In this document: piece after piece, positions 8,950 to 17,362 of the stretch | How positions within the stretch are numbered: position 1 is the stretch's first letter | Layout of the letters: every line of letters begins with the position of its first letter | Notes under the pieces: generated by a model | What the model was told of the DNA's origin: nothing | What the model saw: the letters and a program-made list of their open reading frames with translations, nothing else | Databases searched by the model: none | Position numbers and translations under genes: made by a program | Source of the DNA: Actinotalea subterranea | Lineage (GTDB): Bacteria > Actinomycetota > Actinomycetes > Actinomycetales > Cellulomonadaceae | DNA length: 64,000 nucleotides | Direction of reading: 5' to 3' | NCBI RefSeq assembly: GCF_008364845.1 | Contig: NZ_VTTP01000004.1 | Coordinates: 271,340-335,339, forward strand

Positions 8950-10250
8950 CACTCCTCCTCGCGCATGGCGGTGTCGGTGTCGATCAGGCGGATCTCGTCC
9001 GGCCCGGCCAGCAGGTGGTGCACGACGTGCGTCCGGCGTGGCAGCTTCCACAGGCCCGTCCCACGGGGCAGGGCGGGAAGCAGGTCGCGCTCGGGGCCCG
9101 AGAGGCCAAGCGCTCGGGCGGTCGCGGTCAGCTGGTCGGACTCCTGGCGATAGACGATCCGGGTCGAGCAGTCGGCCAGCAGACCCTCGGCCAGGGCTCG
9201 TGCCTCGGATCCGGCCGCGCCGACGGCGTCCAGGTCTGAGAGCCGGTGCAGGATCAGCAGGTTCGCCACGCCCAGGGCGCGGGAGAGCTTCCACTGGGCC
9301 TGCATCGATCGAACGACGGCGACCTGACGCAGCAGCCGCCACGCTTCGTCGTAGATCACCCACCGAGGCGTGCGGGCCGTGCCCAACGCGGCGTCCAACC
9401 ACCCAGCGGCACAGGTCATGGCAACCGCGAGGGCATCGTCATCGGCGCCCAGGCGGGACAAGTCCAGCACGACCATCGACGCGGCGTGGTCCAGCGGGTC
9501 GGTGGTGGGCGCGTCGAACATCCCGGCCAAGTCCCCGCTGAGCAGGCGACGCAGCCCATGCGCCAGGTCGGTCCCGTCGTGGGACCGGTCGGCGACGGTG
9601 ACGCCGTCTCGGCGCGCGGCTGTCGCGTCCGGGCGGACCAGCGCTGCGACGACGCCGCCGATCGTGGGCCGGGAGGCGTGCTCGGCTGCGGTCAGGGCGG
9701 CGTCGAGGGCCGAGTGCTCGGCCGGCCGGAGGTCACGGTGCAGGGTGGTGGCAGCCACGGTCGCCAGTCGCCGGAGCCGCTGGCCGTGAGCCTCGGGGGA
9801 GTCCGCGGCGTCGAGCGGATTGAGGCGTGTGGGCGACCCCGGTCCCAGTTCGACGACGACGCCACCGACAGCTCGGGCGACCGGTGCCCACTCGCCCTTC
9901 GGGTCGCCCGGCACGTAGACCCGCCGCCCAGCGGCGACCGAGCGCAGCGCGAGCGACTTGGCCAACGCCGATTTGCCCGAGCCGACCACGCCGGCCAGGA
10001 GGACGTTCGGGTTGGTCAGCTCGCCCGCCGCGTACAGCGCCCAGGGGTCGAAGCAGAACACTCCGCCGCCGAGCGCATCCAGCCCGACCGGCACACCGGT
10101 CTGCAGGGCGGGCGGGACCAGGAAGGGGTAGGCGGCCGCGAGGGTGGCGGTCGACGCCCGGTGCGAGGGGAGGCCGAGCGGCCGCCACGGGCGCACCCTG
10201 CTTGGCGGCGTGGCGAACCGCCGCTGACGGGTCCCGGTGCGCGGTGTCAT
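8949..10250 (-). CDS. VirB4-like conjugation ATPase
   Basis: This is a cytoplasmic AAA-type ATPase that should power assembly of the type IV secretion channel. The 433-aa protein has Walker A AGVVGSGKSAL near residue 86, a following KGEWAPVA element, and Walker B WVIYDEAWRLL. After that comes LILHRLSDLD, typical of the VirB4/TraC C-terminal domain. It is shorter than Gram-negative VirB4 because the N-terminal channel-binding domain is missing. That role is probably provided by the SCO6880-like protein encoded immediately upstream. ATG at 10250 overlaps the upstream stop (ATGA). Confidence 0.9.
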   Translation of the reverse strand: MTPRTGTRQRRFATPPSRVRPWRPLGLPSHRASTATLAAAYPFLVPPALQTGVPVGLDALGGGVFCFDPWALYAAGELTNPNVLLAGVVGSGKSALAKSLALRSVAAGRRVYVPGDPKGEWAPVARAVGGVVVELGPGSPTRLNPLDAADSPEAHGQRLRRLATVAATTLHRDLRPAEHSALDAALTAAEHASRPTIGGVVAALVRPDATAARRDGVTVADRSHDGTDLAHGLRRLLSGDLAGMFDAPTTDPLDHAASMVVLDLSRLGADDDALAVAMTCAAGWLDAALGTARTPRWVIYDEAWRLLRQVAVVRSMQAQWKLSRALGVANLLILHRLSDLDAVGAAGSEARALAEGLLADCSTRIVYRQESDQLTATARALGLSGPERDLLPALPRGTGLWKLPRRTHVVHHLLAGPDEIRLIDTDTAMREEE

Positions 10251-11668
10251 CGCACACCTCGCGCCAGCGGCAGGGCACTGGCGAGGTGTCCGGCGCCCTG
10301 CTGGCCGACCAGGCGCACGAGGTCGCACATCGCGCGGGCGGCGTCGGACTCGACCGACCGGCATGCGTCGTCCAGCCCGGCGCGATCGGGCGCCGACACC
10401 GAGACCAGCCCGGAGAACCGCAGGTCGCCGTGGCCCGCGACGAGCTCGGCCTCGCGACGGTCGAGATCCTCGACCTCGGCGACCACCGCGCGGTCCTCGA
10501 CCTGCCCGATGCGCTGGCGTTGAGCGGCGTCGGCGCGGTGCTCGGCCCGCGCGCGGCGGATCTGCCGCAGAGCCTCGCGGGCTGGCACCGCCTCCGCGAC
10601 GATGCTCAAGGTCCGGGTGCCGACTTCGCCGAGCAGTAGCGGCTGCAGGAACGTGGCGTCCACGGCCGTGCGCGGCCACTCCGCGACCCAGTAGGTCGCG
10701 TGCCACGCGGTGCCCGTGCGCAGCCGGTCCCACTCCTCGGCCACACCCACAGGCGAGGCGACGCGCAGCGGAACATCCTCGGCTCGGGCGGTGGCGTGAG
10801 GGTCGTAGGCGCGGCGGATCGCAACCGAGAGCTCGCCCTCGTCCAGCCAGCTCCCGATGGCGAGCTCGGCCCCGGTGAGCGACTGGGCCACGCCGGACAG
10901 CACACCCGCGACGGCGTCGACCGCGTCGGCGGTCAACGGTCGGTGCCCGCGCGGACTACGGATCGCGACGGCGACCAGGTGCTCGCGGCGGCTGCTGCCG
11001 GCGAACCCGGCATCGAGCAGGTCCGCCAATGCGGCGGCCGGGCCGGGGGTGGACGGCGTGCAGTGGTCGCGCCACCAGCGTCGCGCCTGGCTCAGCCCGC
11101 CCGGCATGACGGCCGTGAGCACCTGGACGCGGACCACCGACGGGACCTGCGCCAGCGAGGCCAACACTCGGCCCCACCCAGCCGTCCGGTGTGCCTGGAC
11201 CCCGTCGTCGGCCAGAAGGATGCCCGAGCCCTGAATGCGGGCGACGGCGGTCACCGTCGCGGAGCGGCGGTCGGCGACGAGGACTGCGCCGAATGCAGGG
11301 CAGGCCACGAGATCGAGCGACCCACGGATCCCGGGCAGGTTCAGCACGTCCTCGGCACCTGCCTGAATGCTCGCCGCGCGTGTTCGCCCAGAGGCCCGTG
11401 CCGCACCCCACCCGGCCAGCACCGGAGTCCACGCCGGCACGGTGCGACCGTGAACGGTGACCAGCGCCGCCGTCAGCAGCAGGACCCACACCGGTGCGGC
11501 GACAGCCACGCCCACGGCCCCGGCGCCCCGGACCGCAGCGACCAGCACGAACAACGCCGCGCCGACCAGGCCCAGCTGCTCGCCGGACAGCCCGAGCAGC
11601 ACACCACGGCGCTCGAGGCGCCCGAACTGCGCGACCACCCGATCGGTGTCGGCCTGCCGCGCGCTCAC
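10247..11668 (-). CDS. SCO6880-like type IV secretion component
   Basis: This 473-aa protein has two adjacent membrane segments near the N-terminus (about residues 27-70) followed by a large soluble domain. The layout (short amphipathic start, transmembrane hairpin, long cytoplasmic region rich in RxxRRAYDPH and EWDRLRTGTAWHA type motifs) matches the actinobacterial SCO6880 family. That family always lies upstream of the VirB4-like ATPase and appears to supply the PrgI/VirB3-like and VirB4 N-terminal functions. GTG at 11668 overlaps the upstream stop (GTGA). Confidence 0.85.
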   Translation of the reverse strand: MSARQADTDRVVAQFGRLERRGVLLGLSGEQLGLVGAALFVLVAAVRGAGAVGVAVAAPVWVLLLTAALVTVHGRTVPAWTPVLAGWGAARASGRTRAASIQAGAEDVLNLPGIRGSLDLVACPAFGAVLVADRRSATVTAVARIQGSGILLADDGVQAHRTAGWGRVLASLAQVPSVVRVQVLTAVMPGGLSQARRWWRDHCTPSTPGPAAALADLLDAGFAGSSRREHLVAVAIRSPRGHRPLTADAVDAVAGVLSGVAQSLTGAELAIGSWLDEGELSVAIRRAYDPHATARAEDVPLRVASPVGVAEEWDRLRTGTAWHATYWVAEWPRTAVDATFLQPLLLGEVGTRTLSIVAEAVPAREALRQIRRARAEHRADAAQRQRIGQVEDRAVVAEVEDLDRREAELVAGHGDLRFSGLVSVSAPDRAGLDDACRSVESDAARAMCDLVRLVGQQGAGHLASALPLARGVR

Positions 11669-12828
11669 CGCCGCCCCCCGCTCGGCGGGGCGCTGCGTCC
11701 GGTCGCAGGCAACGGCCCGGGCCGCGCCCCGGCCACGGGGCCCGCACTCCCACTCGCGCCCGTCGCACCCGCCATTGCTCCGCCGGCCCGAGCGGCGCGC
11801 GCACCGGCCAAGGCGCTGCCCGCGCCACTGGTCACGGTGGTGATCACAGCCTGTTGCGCGGCGATCTTCGTCGTCCGCCCGGCTGCTCCGGCCGTGCGGC
11901 TGATCGGGTTGGCCGCGACGGTCGCATGCATCATCCCGGCCGCCTCCATGCCAGACCAGTGCACGAACCGCCACGTCAACCACGGCGCGAACACCGCGAT
12001 CGCCAGCAGCAGAGCCCCGACCAGAGCATCGGACAGCTCGGCACCCGGCGCGGCCGGCGTCCCGGTCGCGCCCGTGCTGCCCGCCCCGCCGAACGCCGAG
12101 GCGCCCACGACGAATGCCACGACGATCACGAGCTTGGAGAACACCAGGGCTGCGACCACTTCCAGCCAGCGCCGCGTCCAGACCCGCGTCTGGTCCCACG
12201 CCGCTCCCGCGAACGCGACCGGCGCAAACACCGCGATCAGCACGAGCGCTGCCTTGCGGAACAGCAGCACCCCCCACAGCAGCAGGAAGCCGACCGAGAG
12301 CAACGTGCCGAGCAGAATCTGCAGGGCCGGTGACGTGGCCGTCGCCAGCCCCGCGAACCGGAAGAACCGCGCCCCCGCGGCGCCGACCGTCGTACCCGAC
12401 GCCTGCGCGATCGCGTGACACATGCCGTCGACCGCCGTCAGCGCCAGTTGAGTGCCGGCCACCGCCAGGGCAGCCCCGAGCGTCGCCTTGCCCACACCGA
12501 GCACCGCACGGCCCAGCCCGCCGGGCTCCCGGCGCAGCACCGAGGAGATCACCTGCGCGACGAAGAGCGCGACCACCACGGGCAGGGTGATCGTTGCCAT
12601 CAGCGTCAGGTTCGAGCGGAACCAGTCAGCCGACAGGTCGACCGTCGTGGTCGCGTCCAGCGCGGCCAACGCGAGGTCGCCCAGCGAGGCCGCCGAGCCC
12701 ATGAACGCTGCCCCGAGCCCCCCGAGTACGTAGTCGGAGGCGGCGCCCTGCGCCGCCGTCGCGGCGTTCGTGACGAGGTCGCAGACCAGTCCGATCGGAC
12801 CCACGCACGGGTCGACGTCGGCCAGCAC
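11665..12828 (-). CDS. VirB6/TrbL-like polytopic membrane channel protein
   Basis: This 387-aa integral membrane protein has about six hydrophobic segments between residues 35 and 300 and an Ala/Gly/Pro-rich cytoplasmic tail. This is the usual form of VirB6/TrbL inner-membrane channel subunits. The sequence FAPVAFAGAAWDQTRVWTRR, between two membrane segments, is typical of the TrbL core. It starts with GTG two bases past the stop of the DUF6112 gene and overlaps the SCO6880-like gene. Its place between the small pilin-like gene and the ATPase genes fits the conserved order of actinobacterial transfer operons. Confidence 0.85.
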   Translation of the reverse strand: MLADVDPCVGPIGLVCDLVTNAATAAQGAASDYVLGGLGAAFMGSAASLGDLALAALDATTTVDLSADWFRSNLTLMATITLPVVVALFVAQVISSVLRREPGGLGRAVLGVGKATLGAALAVAGTQLALTAVDGMCHAIAQASGTTVGAAGARFFRFAGLATATSPALQILLGTLLSVGFLLLWGVLLFRKAALVLIAVFAPVAFAGAAWDQTRVWTRRWLEVVAALVFSKLVIVVAFVVGASAFGGAGSTGATGTPAAPGAELSDALVGALLLAIAVFAPWLTWRFVHWSGMEAAGMMHATVAANPISRTAGAAGRTTKIAAQQAVITTVTSGAGSALAGARAARAGGAMAGATGASGSAGPVAGARPGPLPATGRSAPPSGGRR

Positions 12829-12829
12829 G

Positions 12830-13138
12830 TCAGATCCCCGCGCCCAGGCCGGAGAAGAACGTCACGATCGCGTTAGCGCCACCGATCAGCAGCGCGCCGC
12901 CCGCCGCGACCATCACGCCGGTCTTGCCGCCGGAGGAGTAGGCGTAGTTGCCCTGGTGATGGGCGAGTGCCCAGATGATCACCGAGACCACGAGGCCGGC
13001 GACACAGGCGACCAGTCCCCAGGTCAGGAGTGCGCCGACGACCTGCTGCACGACCGCCAGGCCGGGAAGTCCCGTCGAGTTGGGGGTGATCCCCGGGTCC
13101 TCCGCGCGCAGCGCCTCAACCAGCACCGATGCCACCAT
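12830..13138 (-). CDS. DUF6112-type small membrane protein (VirB2/TrbC-like position)
   Basis: This 102-aa protein has two hydrophobic helices (about residues 33-57 and 72-96), joined by a short polar loop containing HHQGNYAYSSGGKTG. Size, topology and position as first gene of the secretion operon match DUF6112 proteins and resemble VirB2/TrbC pilin-type subunits. Whether it forms a pilus or a membrane channel component is not known. The start is ATG at 13138; the shared regulatory element lies 43 bp upstream and probably controls the whole seven-gene operon. Confidence 0.75.
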   Translation of the reverse strand: MVASVLVEALRAEDPGITPNSTGLPGLAVVQQVVGALLTWGLVACVAGLVVSVIIWALAHHQGNYAYSSGGKTGVMVAAGGALLIGGANAIVTFFSGLGAGI

Positions 13139-13180
13139 GGCCGCCTCCGTGTACCCCGTGGGCCCCGCGGAGTGCGGGAG

Positions 13181-13222
13181 CCCCTACGTGAAGGGGTGCG
13201 AGAGGGCGACCAACATGGGGGG
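13181..13222 (+). promoter_or_regulatory. Shared 43-bp regulatory element, copy 2 (type IV secretion operon)
   Basis: This is the reverse-oriented counterpart of the elements at 164-206 and 28799-28841. Read towards the secretion operon, it has CATGTTGGTCG, then CGCACCCCTTCA, then GGGG. It lies 43 bp upstream of the first gene and 88 bp before the divergent hypothetical gene at 13310, so it could control both directions. It merges into three tandem 16-bp repeats. Confidence 0.7.
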
Positions 13223-13254
13223 CGACCAACCTGGGGGGCGACCAATCTGGGGGG
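13207..13254 (+). repeat. Three tandem 16-bp repeats extending the regulatory element
   Basis: Three consecutive units follow the pattern CGACCAAnnTGGGGGG at 13207-13222, 13223-13238 and 13239-13254. They differ only at the two marked positions, which read CA, CC and TC. The first unit is the CATGTTGGTCG core of regulatory element copy 2, so this looks like an amplified half-site. Multiple adjacent operator units would allow cooperative binding at the secretion-operon promoter. Confidence 0.75.
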
Positions 13255-13309
13255 GCGATGTGCGGCGCACGACCATCGGAGTGTCGGTAGTCGCTGCGAA
13301 GATCGCTCT

Positions 13310-13693
13310 GTGTCGGGATTCGTGAGCAGAGACGGGGCTGTGCTCTTCGAGCTGACCTGGACGAAGGCGGGGTCATGGCGTGCGCGCGTCTGTGCCTGCC
13401 CGGACGAGTTCGATCAGTTTGAGCGCTACCACCTCGCGCCGGCGGGCATCCGCGTCGTGCCTCACATGTCGGCAGCCGATCTGGCGTGCACCTGGGAGGG
13501 CACAACGGCTCCCCGTCGCGGCGCACCGCAAGGCGTGACTCAGGTGGCCAGCGCGCCGCTCTACCACGCGCTGCGCCGTCCTCTCAGTCGCGACGAGGTC
13601 GTGAGACTGGCCAAGAACCTCCCCGCCGACACGCCTCTCCGAGACACGACGCCCGCAACCGGGCCGTACGGCGACGACCAGGCGCCCGCGTAG
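13310..13693 (+). CDS. Hypothetical protein upstream of the restriction-modification genes
   Basis: This 127-aa protein was not recognised. It starts with GTG at 13310; GTG at 13322 is an alternative, and neither has a strong ribosome-binding site. The sequence is soluble, with a beta-rich first half (VLFELTWTKAGSWRARVC) and a C-terminal segment PLSRDEVVRLAKNLPADTPL that looks like a short helical module. It ends 14 bp before the methyltransferase start on the same strand, so it is probably the first gene of that operon. The position would suit a control or accessory protein, but no helix-turn-helix was identified. Confidence 0.5.
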   Translation: MSGFVSRDGAVLFELTWTKAGSWRARVCACPDEFDQFERYHLAPAGIRVVPHMSAADLACTWEGTTAPRRGAPQGVTQVASAPLYHALRRPLSRDEVVRLAKNLPADTPLRDTTPATGPYGDDQAPA

Positions 13694-13707
13694 GCGAGAC
13701 TTCGACC

Positions 13708-15420
13708 GTGAGCATCGCCGAGCAGGTCGACACCGACGCGCTGAGGAAGTCGCGCGGGGCCTTCTTCACCCCACCAGAGGTTGCGGACTACGTTGTCCGC
13801 TGGGCGGTGCGGACCGCGACCGACCGGGTGCTCGAGCCTTCATGCGGTGAAGCCGCCTTCCTGCTCGCCGCACACCAGCGGCTCGCGACACTACCGACCG
13901 AGGGCGGCGAAGGATCTCTCGACGGGGTCGAGCTGCACGACGCATCGGCGCGTGCCGCCCGCGTGGTGTTGCACGATGCGGGCGCCGATGCGCGCATCCG
14001 CGTCAGCGACTTCTTCACAGTGGAGCCTGCTCCCGTGTACGACGCCGTGATCGGCAATCCGCCGTACGTCCGGTACCAGGACTTCGCGGGCGCGGATCGT
14101 GCCGCATCGCGGCGTGCCGCGCTGCACGCCGGGGTTGCCCTTACTGGGCTCGCCTCCTCCTGGGCGGCGTTCACGGTGCACTCCGCGCTGTTCCTGAAGC
14201 CGGGCGGGCGCCTCGGGCTTGTGCTCCCCGCGGAACTGCTCTCCGTCAACTACGCGGCCCAGGTACGCGGGTTTCTGATGCGGCGCTTCGCCCGTGTCCG
14301 CCTGGTGCTGTTCACAGAGCGCATCTTTCCTGGAGTGCTCGAGGACGTTGTGCTGCTACTCGCCGAGGGCACCGGAGGAACCGACCACTGCGAGCTGCTG
14401 CAGGTGCAGGATGCCGATGCTCTTGCTGCGCTCGACCCGGACACGGCCTCCTTGTGGACGCCCGCTACGACCAGCGGGAAGTGGACCTCGGCCCTGCTGC
14501 CGTCCGCTAGCGCGGCGGCCTACGCGGCCGCGACCGCGGGCGAGGCCTTCTCAACGCTCCACACCTGGGGTGAGACCACCCTCGGGATGGTCACCGGTGC
14601 GAACAAGTTCTTCACGCTCTCGCCCGGCCAGGCTGCCGACCTTGGTCTCGCGGCCGACGAGTTGCTGGAGTTGAGCCCCCCCGGGAGCCGGCACTTGCGC
14701 GGGCTCTCGTTCACCGCGCACATGCGCAGTGAGCTCGGTATTCAGGGTTCGGCGACACTCCTCTTCCGCCCGAGCGGCGAACCCGGCACTGCCGCTCGCG
14801 CGTACATCCACGAGGGCGAGAAGCGCGGAGTCGACACGGCCTACAAGTGCCGGGTGCGCACGCCGTGGTGGCGAGTGCCCCTGGTCGCGCCCGCCGACCT
14901 GCTCTTGACGTACATGAACGCCGACACTCCACGGCTCACGACCAACACGGCCGGAGCACGTCACCTGAACAGCGTGCACGGCGTCTACCTGACCGAGGAG
15001 AACCGGGTTCTTGGACGCGAGCTCCTGCCCTTGGCGTCGCTGAACTCGGTCACTCTCGTCGGAGCGGAGATTGTCGGACGCGCGTACGGCGGCGGAATGC
15101 TCAAGCTCGAACCCCGCGAGGCTGACGACCTGCCGGTGCCGTCGCCGGGGTGCGTGGAGAGGTGCGCCGACGCTCTGCGAGCGATTCGTCCGCGCGTGCG
15201 CGACTACCTACGCGCCGGTCGGCTCCTGGACGCCGTGCGACTCGTCGACCGAATCGTGCTGCACGACGGGGTGGCCCTCGACTCCGCTGGCATCAGCGAG
15301 CTTGAGCAGGCCTATGCAATGCTCGCCGCGCGGAGGCGTGCCCGGGGCGCGAGTGCAAGAGACAGCGTCTCACCGCACGCCATGGTGCTAGCCGGGCGTG
15401 GGAAGGGAGGCACAACGTGA
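13708..15420 (+). CDS. Adenine-N6 DNA methyltransferase, type II restriction-modification
   Basis: This protein should protect host DNA by methylating adenine at the site cut by the next gene product. The 570-aa sequence begins with the N6 methyltransferase signature FFTPPEVADYVVRWA and the SAM-binding motif VLEPSCGEAAFL. The catalytic NPPYVRYQ follows at about residue 117. The long C-terminal half is of the TaqI/Eco57I type and probably recognises the target. GTG at 13708 is chosen since the family starts shortly before the FTP motif. Its stop overlaps the endonuclease start (GTGA), so the two products are translationally coupled, with the methylase made first. Confidence 0.88.
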   Translation: MSIAEQVDTDALRKSRGAFFTPPEVADYVVRWAVRTATDRVLEPSCGEAAFLLAAHQRLATLPTEGGEGSLDGVELHDASARAARVVLHDAGADARIRVSDFFTVEPAPVYDAVIGNPPYVRYQDFAGADRAASRRAALHAGVALTGLASSWAAFTVHSALFLKPGGRLGLVLPAELLSVNYAAQVRGFLMRRFARVRLVLFTERIFPGVLEDVVLLLAEGTGGTDHCELLQVQDADALAALDPDTASLWTPATTSGKWTSALLPSASAAAYAAATAGEAFSTLHTWGETTLGMVTGANKFFTLSPGQAADLGLAADELLELSPPGSRHLRGLSFTAHMRSELGIQGSATLLFRPSGEPGTAARAYIHEGEKRGVDTAYKCRVRTPWWRVPLVAPADLLLTYMNADTPRLTTNTAGARHLNSVHGVYLTEENRVLGRELLPLASLNSVTLVGAEIVGRAYGGGMLKLEPREADDLPVPSPGCVERCADALRAIRPRVRDYLRAGRLLDAVRLVDRIVLHDGVALDSAGISELEQAYAMLAARRRARGASARDSVSPHAMVLAGRGKGGTT

Positions 15421-16346
15421 GCAAGGAAGACGCCCTCAGCGCGTTCGACGCAGAGCTTGCCGCCACAATCCTGAGCGACCCCTGGCTGCACGAGCAAGGG
15501 GAGCCACCCCGCTATGGGCCCGACTACGACCTGCTCGGCCGGCTGCTCACGTACCCGATCCAGAGCGGCAGCGTGTCGGAGTCCGGACGCTTCGCCAAGG
15601 GCATCGACGCCTGGCTTGCACACGAGCTGCGTCGGGCCGGCTTCCTCTCCGACGAGGTGTGGCCGCGGGCCACCCGGCCCCGGGTTCTGCCACGCGACGT
15701 CGTGCTCTTCGTTGAGAAGCTCCCCAAGGGGCTAGGCGATCAGGTGAGGCCTCACCTCGAACGCATCACGGCTGTGGGGCCCTCAGATGCCAGGGTCCTG
15801 GGCCGGGCGTACTACAAGCAGATCGACGTCTGCATCGCACGATGGGACCGCGGCCCGGAACTGCTGTTGAGCACCAAGGCGCAGGTGTCCTCGTTCGGGA
15901 AGAACCTGCCTAACCGGTTTGAGGAGGCCTACGGCGACGCGGCAAACCTCCGCGGCCGGTACCCCCTCGCTGCAACCGGCTTCTTCTTCCTGCAGCGCGA
16001 CACCATCCTCACCACCGAGAAGGATGCGTGGGAGCGCACCAAGGACATGATGAGCAAGCTTCGCGACACCGACGCCAGGGGCGGCTATACCGCCACCGGC
16101 CTCGCCCTCGTCCACTGGGACGACACCCTGCCCGTGTCCGATCGTGTTGTCACCGTGAACGTCGACGACGTCCCGGCGTCGCTCCGGCCGGACCAGTTCC
16201 TCGACGCCATGCTCTACCAGATCCTCGACGTCACCCCAGTCGTTCAGCACGTCGACGTTCGCCAGCTTCGTGAGCGTCGTCGCCTGCCTCTCCCAGAGCC
16301 AGAGGGCACCACCGATGACACCGAGGAGACCGAAGCTCTGCACTAG
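15417..16346 (+). CDS. Probable restriction endonuclease partner of the methyltransferase
   Basis: This 309-aa soluble protein has a PD-(D/E)xK-like arrangement. An aspartate in YYKQIDVCIARWD (about residue 137) is followed by ELLLSTKAQVSSFGK, where the strand-lysine pair would complete the catalytic site. The restriction role rests on that motif and on the 4-bp GTGA overlap with the methyltransferase gene. The specific family was not recognised. The C-terminus (from about residue 285) is acidic and probably disordered. It converges with the HIT-TM gene across a 110-bp gap. Confidence 0.72.
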   Translation: MSKEDALSAFDAELAATILSDPWLHEQGEPPRYGPDYDLLGRLLTYPIQSGSVSESGRFAKGIDAWLAHELRRAGFLSDEVWPRATRPRVLPRDVVLFVEKLPKGLGDQVRPHLERITAVGPSDARVLGRAYYKQIDVCIARWDRGPELLLSTKAQVSSFGKNLPNRFEEAYGDAANLRGRYPLAATGFFFLQRDTILTTEKDAWERTKDMMSKLRDTDARGGYTATGLALVHWDDTLPVSDRVVTVNVDDVPASLRPDQFLDAMLYQILDVTPVVQHVDVRQLRERRRLPLPEPEGTTDDTEETEALH

Positions 16347-16456
16347 CGATGGCGACGGGGTCCGCCCGCGCGCTGGCAGGTCGCGCTCGTGCCTGCGCAC
16401 TCGGAGCGCGGACGAACTGGGAAGTGTTGAGGCATCGGGGGACCACACGGCCGGTC

Positions 16457-17362
16457 CTAGAAGGCCGATACGAGAAGGACCCCCGCACCCACCACGAGCA
16501 GTGCGATGTAGAACGGGGCGATCGACCACGAGGCCCAGATCGGCCGATCCGGCACGTAGTTGTGAACGGCCCTCTTCCACTTCGAGACCGCCTGTGCGTC
16601 GGCAGGAAGGGGCTCATCGGCATCAATGGGGTCGAGCGTGAACAGCGGGACCCGGCGGCTGGAGCGCGCGACGGTGTTGTAGAGCCTGCGGAATTGCCTC
16701 TCGCTCCGGAGGTAGTTGGCGTCGAGGTACGCGAACAGCACCACGGCCACCATGCCCAGGGCTGCCAGCGGCCAGGAGCCCTGAGTGAGCGCGAAACCGA
16801 ACGTGGCCGTAATGATAGGGAGCAGCCAACCCTTCGCCGACGAAGAAGCCGCCGATTGCCTGGTGACCACGGCTTGGATGTAGTCGAGGTGCTTGCGCCG
16901 GTCCTCCGGGGCGAGCGGCGGTTCGGCTGCTGCTCTGAGTCGCTGCGCTGCGCTACGGACCCCGAACATCGCGTGATCCTTCGATGCCTCCGAGTAGCTT
17001 GCCTGCACCGGCCAGATCGGCCCCATCGCGTCGTCTGGCCGGCGAGGCACGAGGTGGACGTGGAGGTGCTGAACCGTCTGCGTGGCGACCGCGCCACTCG
17101 ATTGAATGACGTTGAGTCCCTCCGGCATCAGTGCCTCGCGGATCGCATCGGCCAGCAGCAGCACCGCCCGTGAGAGTTGGGACGCCTCATCGGGCTCAAG
17201 CCGCCATATGTCCGGCACGTGCCGTCGAGGCACGACGAGAACGTGTCCGAGAGTTGCGGGCTCGGTCGGGAAGAATGCGACCACGTTCTCGTCGCGATAC
17301 ACCTCCCGGACGTCGGGATCGTCGCGCTCGACAATCGCGCAGAACTCGCACGGCACGCTCAC
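16457..17362 (-). CDS. HIT-domain protein fused to a membrane-spanning C-terminus (candidate defence effector)
   Basis: This 301-aa protein is a fusion. Residues 1 to about 115 are a histidine-triad (HIT) nucleotide-binding domain. It has C5xxC8 and a later GHVLVVPRRH, the pattern of zinc-containing HIT proteins. The triad QHLHVHLVPR is intact, with H99, H101 and H103. After a linker come helices, a two-helix membrane hairpin (about 177-193 and 197-214), the charged helix YLDANYLRSERQFRRLYN, and a final membrane segment (about 284-301). HIT domains bind or hydrolyse adenosine nucleotide conjugates. Bacterial sensor-plus-membrane fusions of this shape usually act as pore-forming immune effectors; applying that here is an inference. 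GTG at 17362 overlaps the stop of the TIR gene (GTGA), giving tight coupling. Confidence 0.82.
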   Translation of the reverse strand: MSVPCEFCAIVERDDPDVREVYRDENVVAFFPTEPATLGHVLVVPRRHVPDIWRLEPDEASQLSRAVLLLADAIREALMPEGLNVIQSSGAVATQTVQHLHVHLVPRRPDDAMGPIWPVQASYSEASKDHAMFGVRSAAQRLRAAAEPPLAPEDRRKHLDYIQAVVTRQSAASSSAKGWLLPIITATFGFALTQGSWPLAALGMVAVVLFAYLDANYLRSERQFRRLYNTVARSSRRVPLFTLDPIDADEPLPADAQAVSKWKRAVHNYVPDRPIWASWSIAPFYIALLVVGAGVLLVSAF

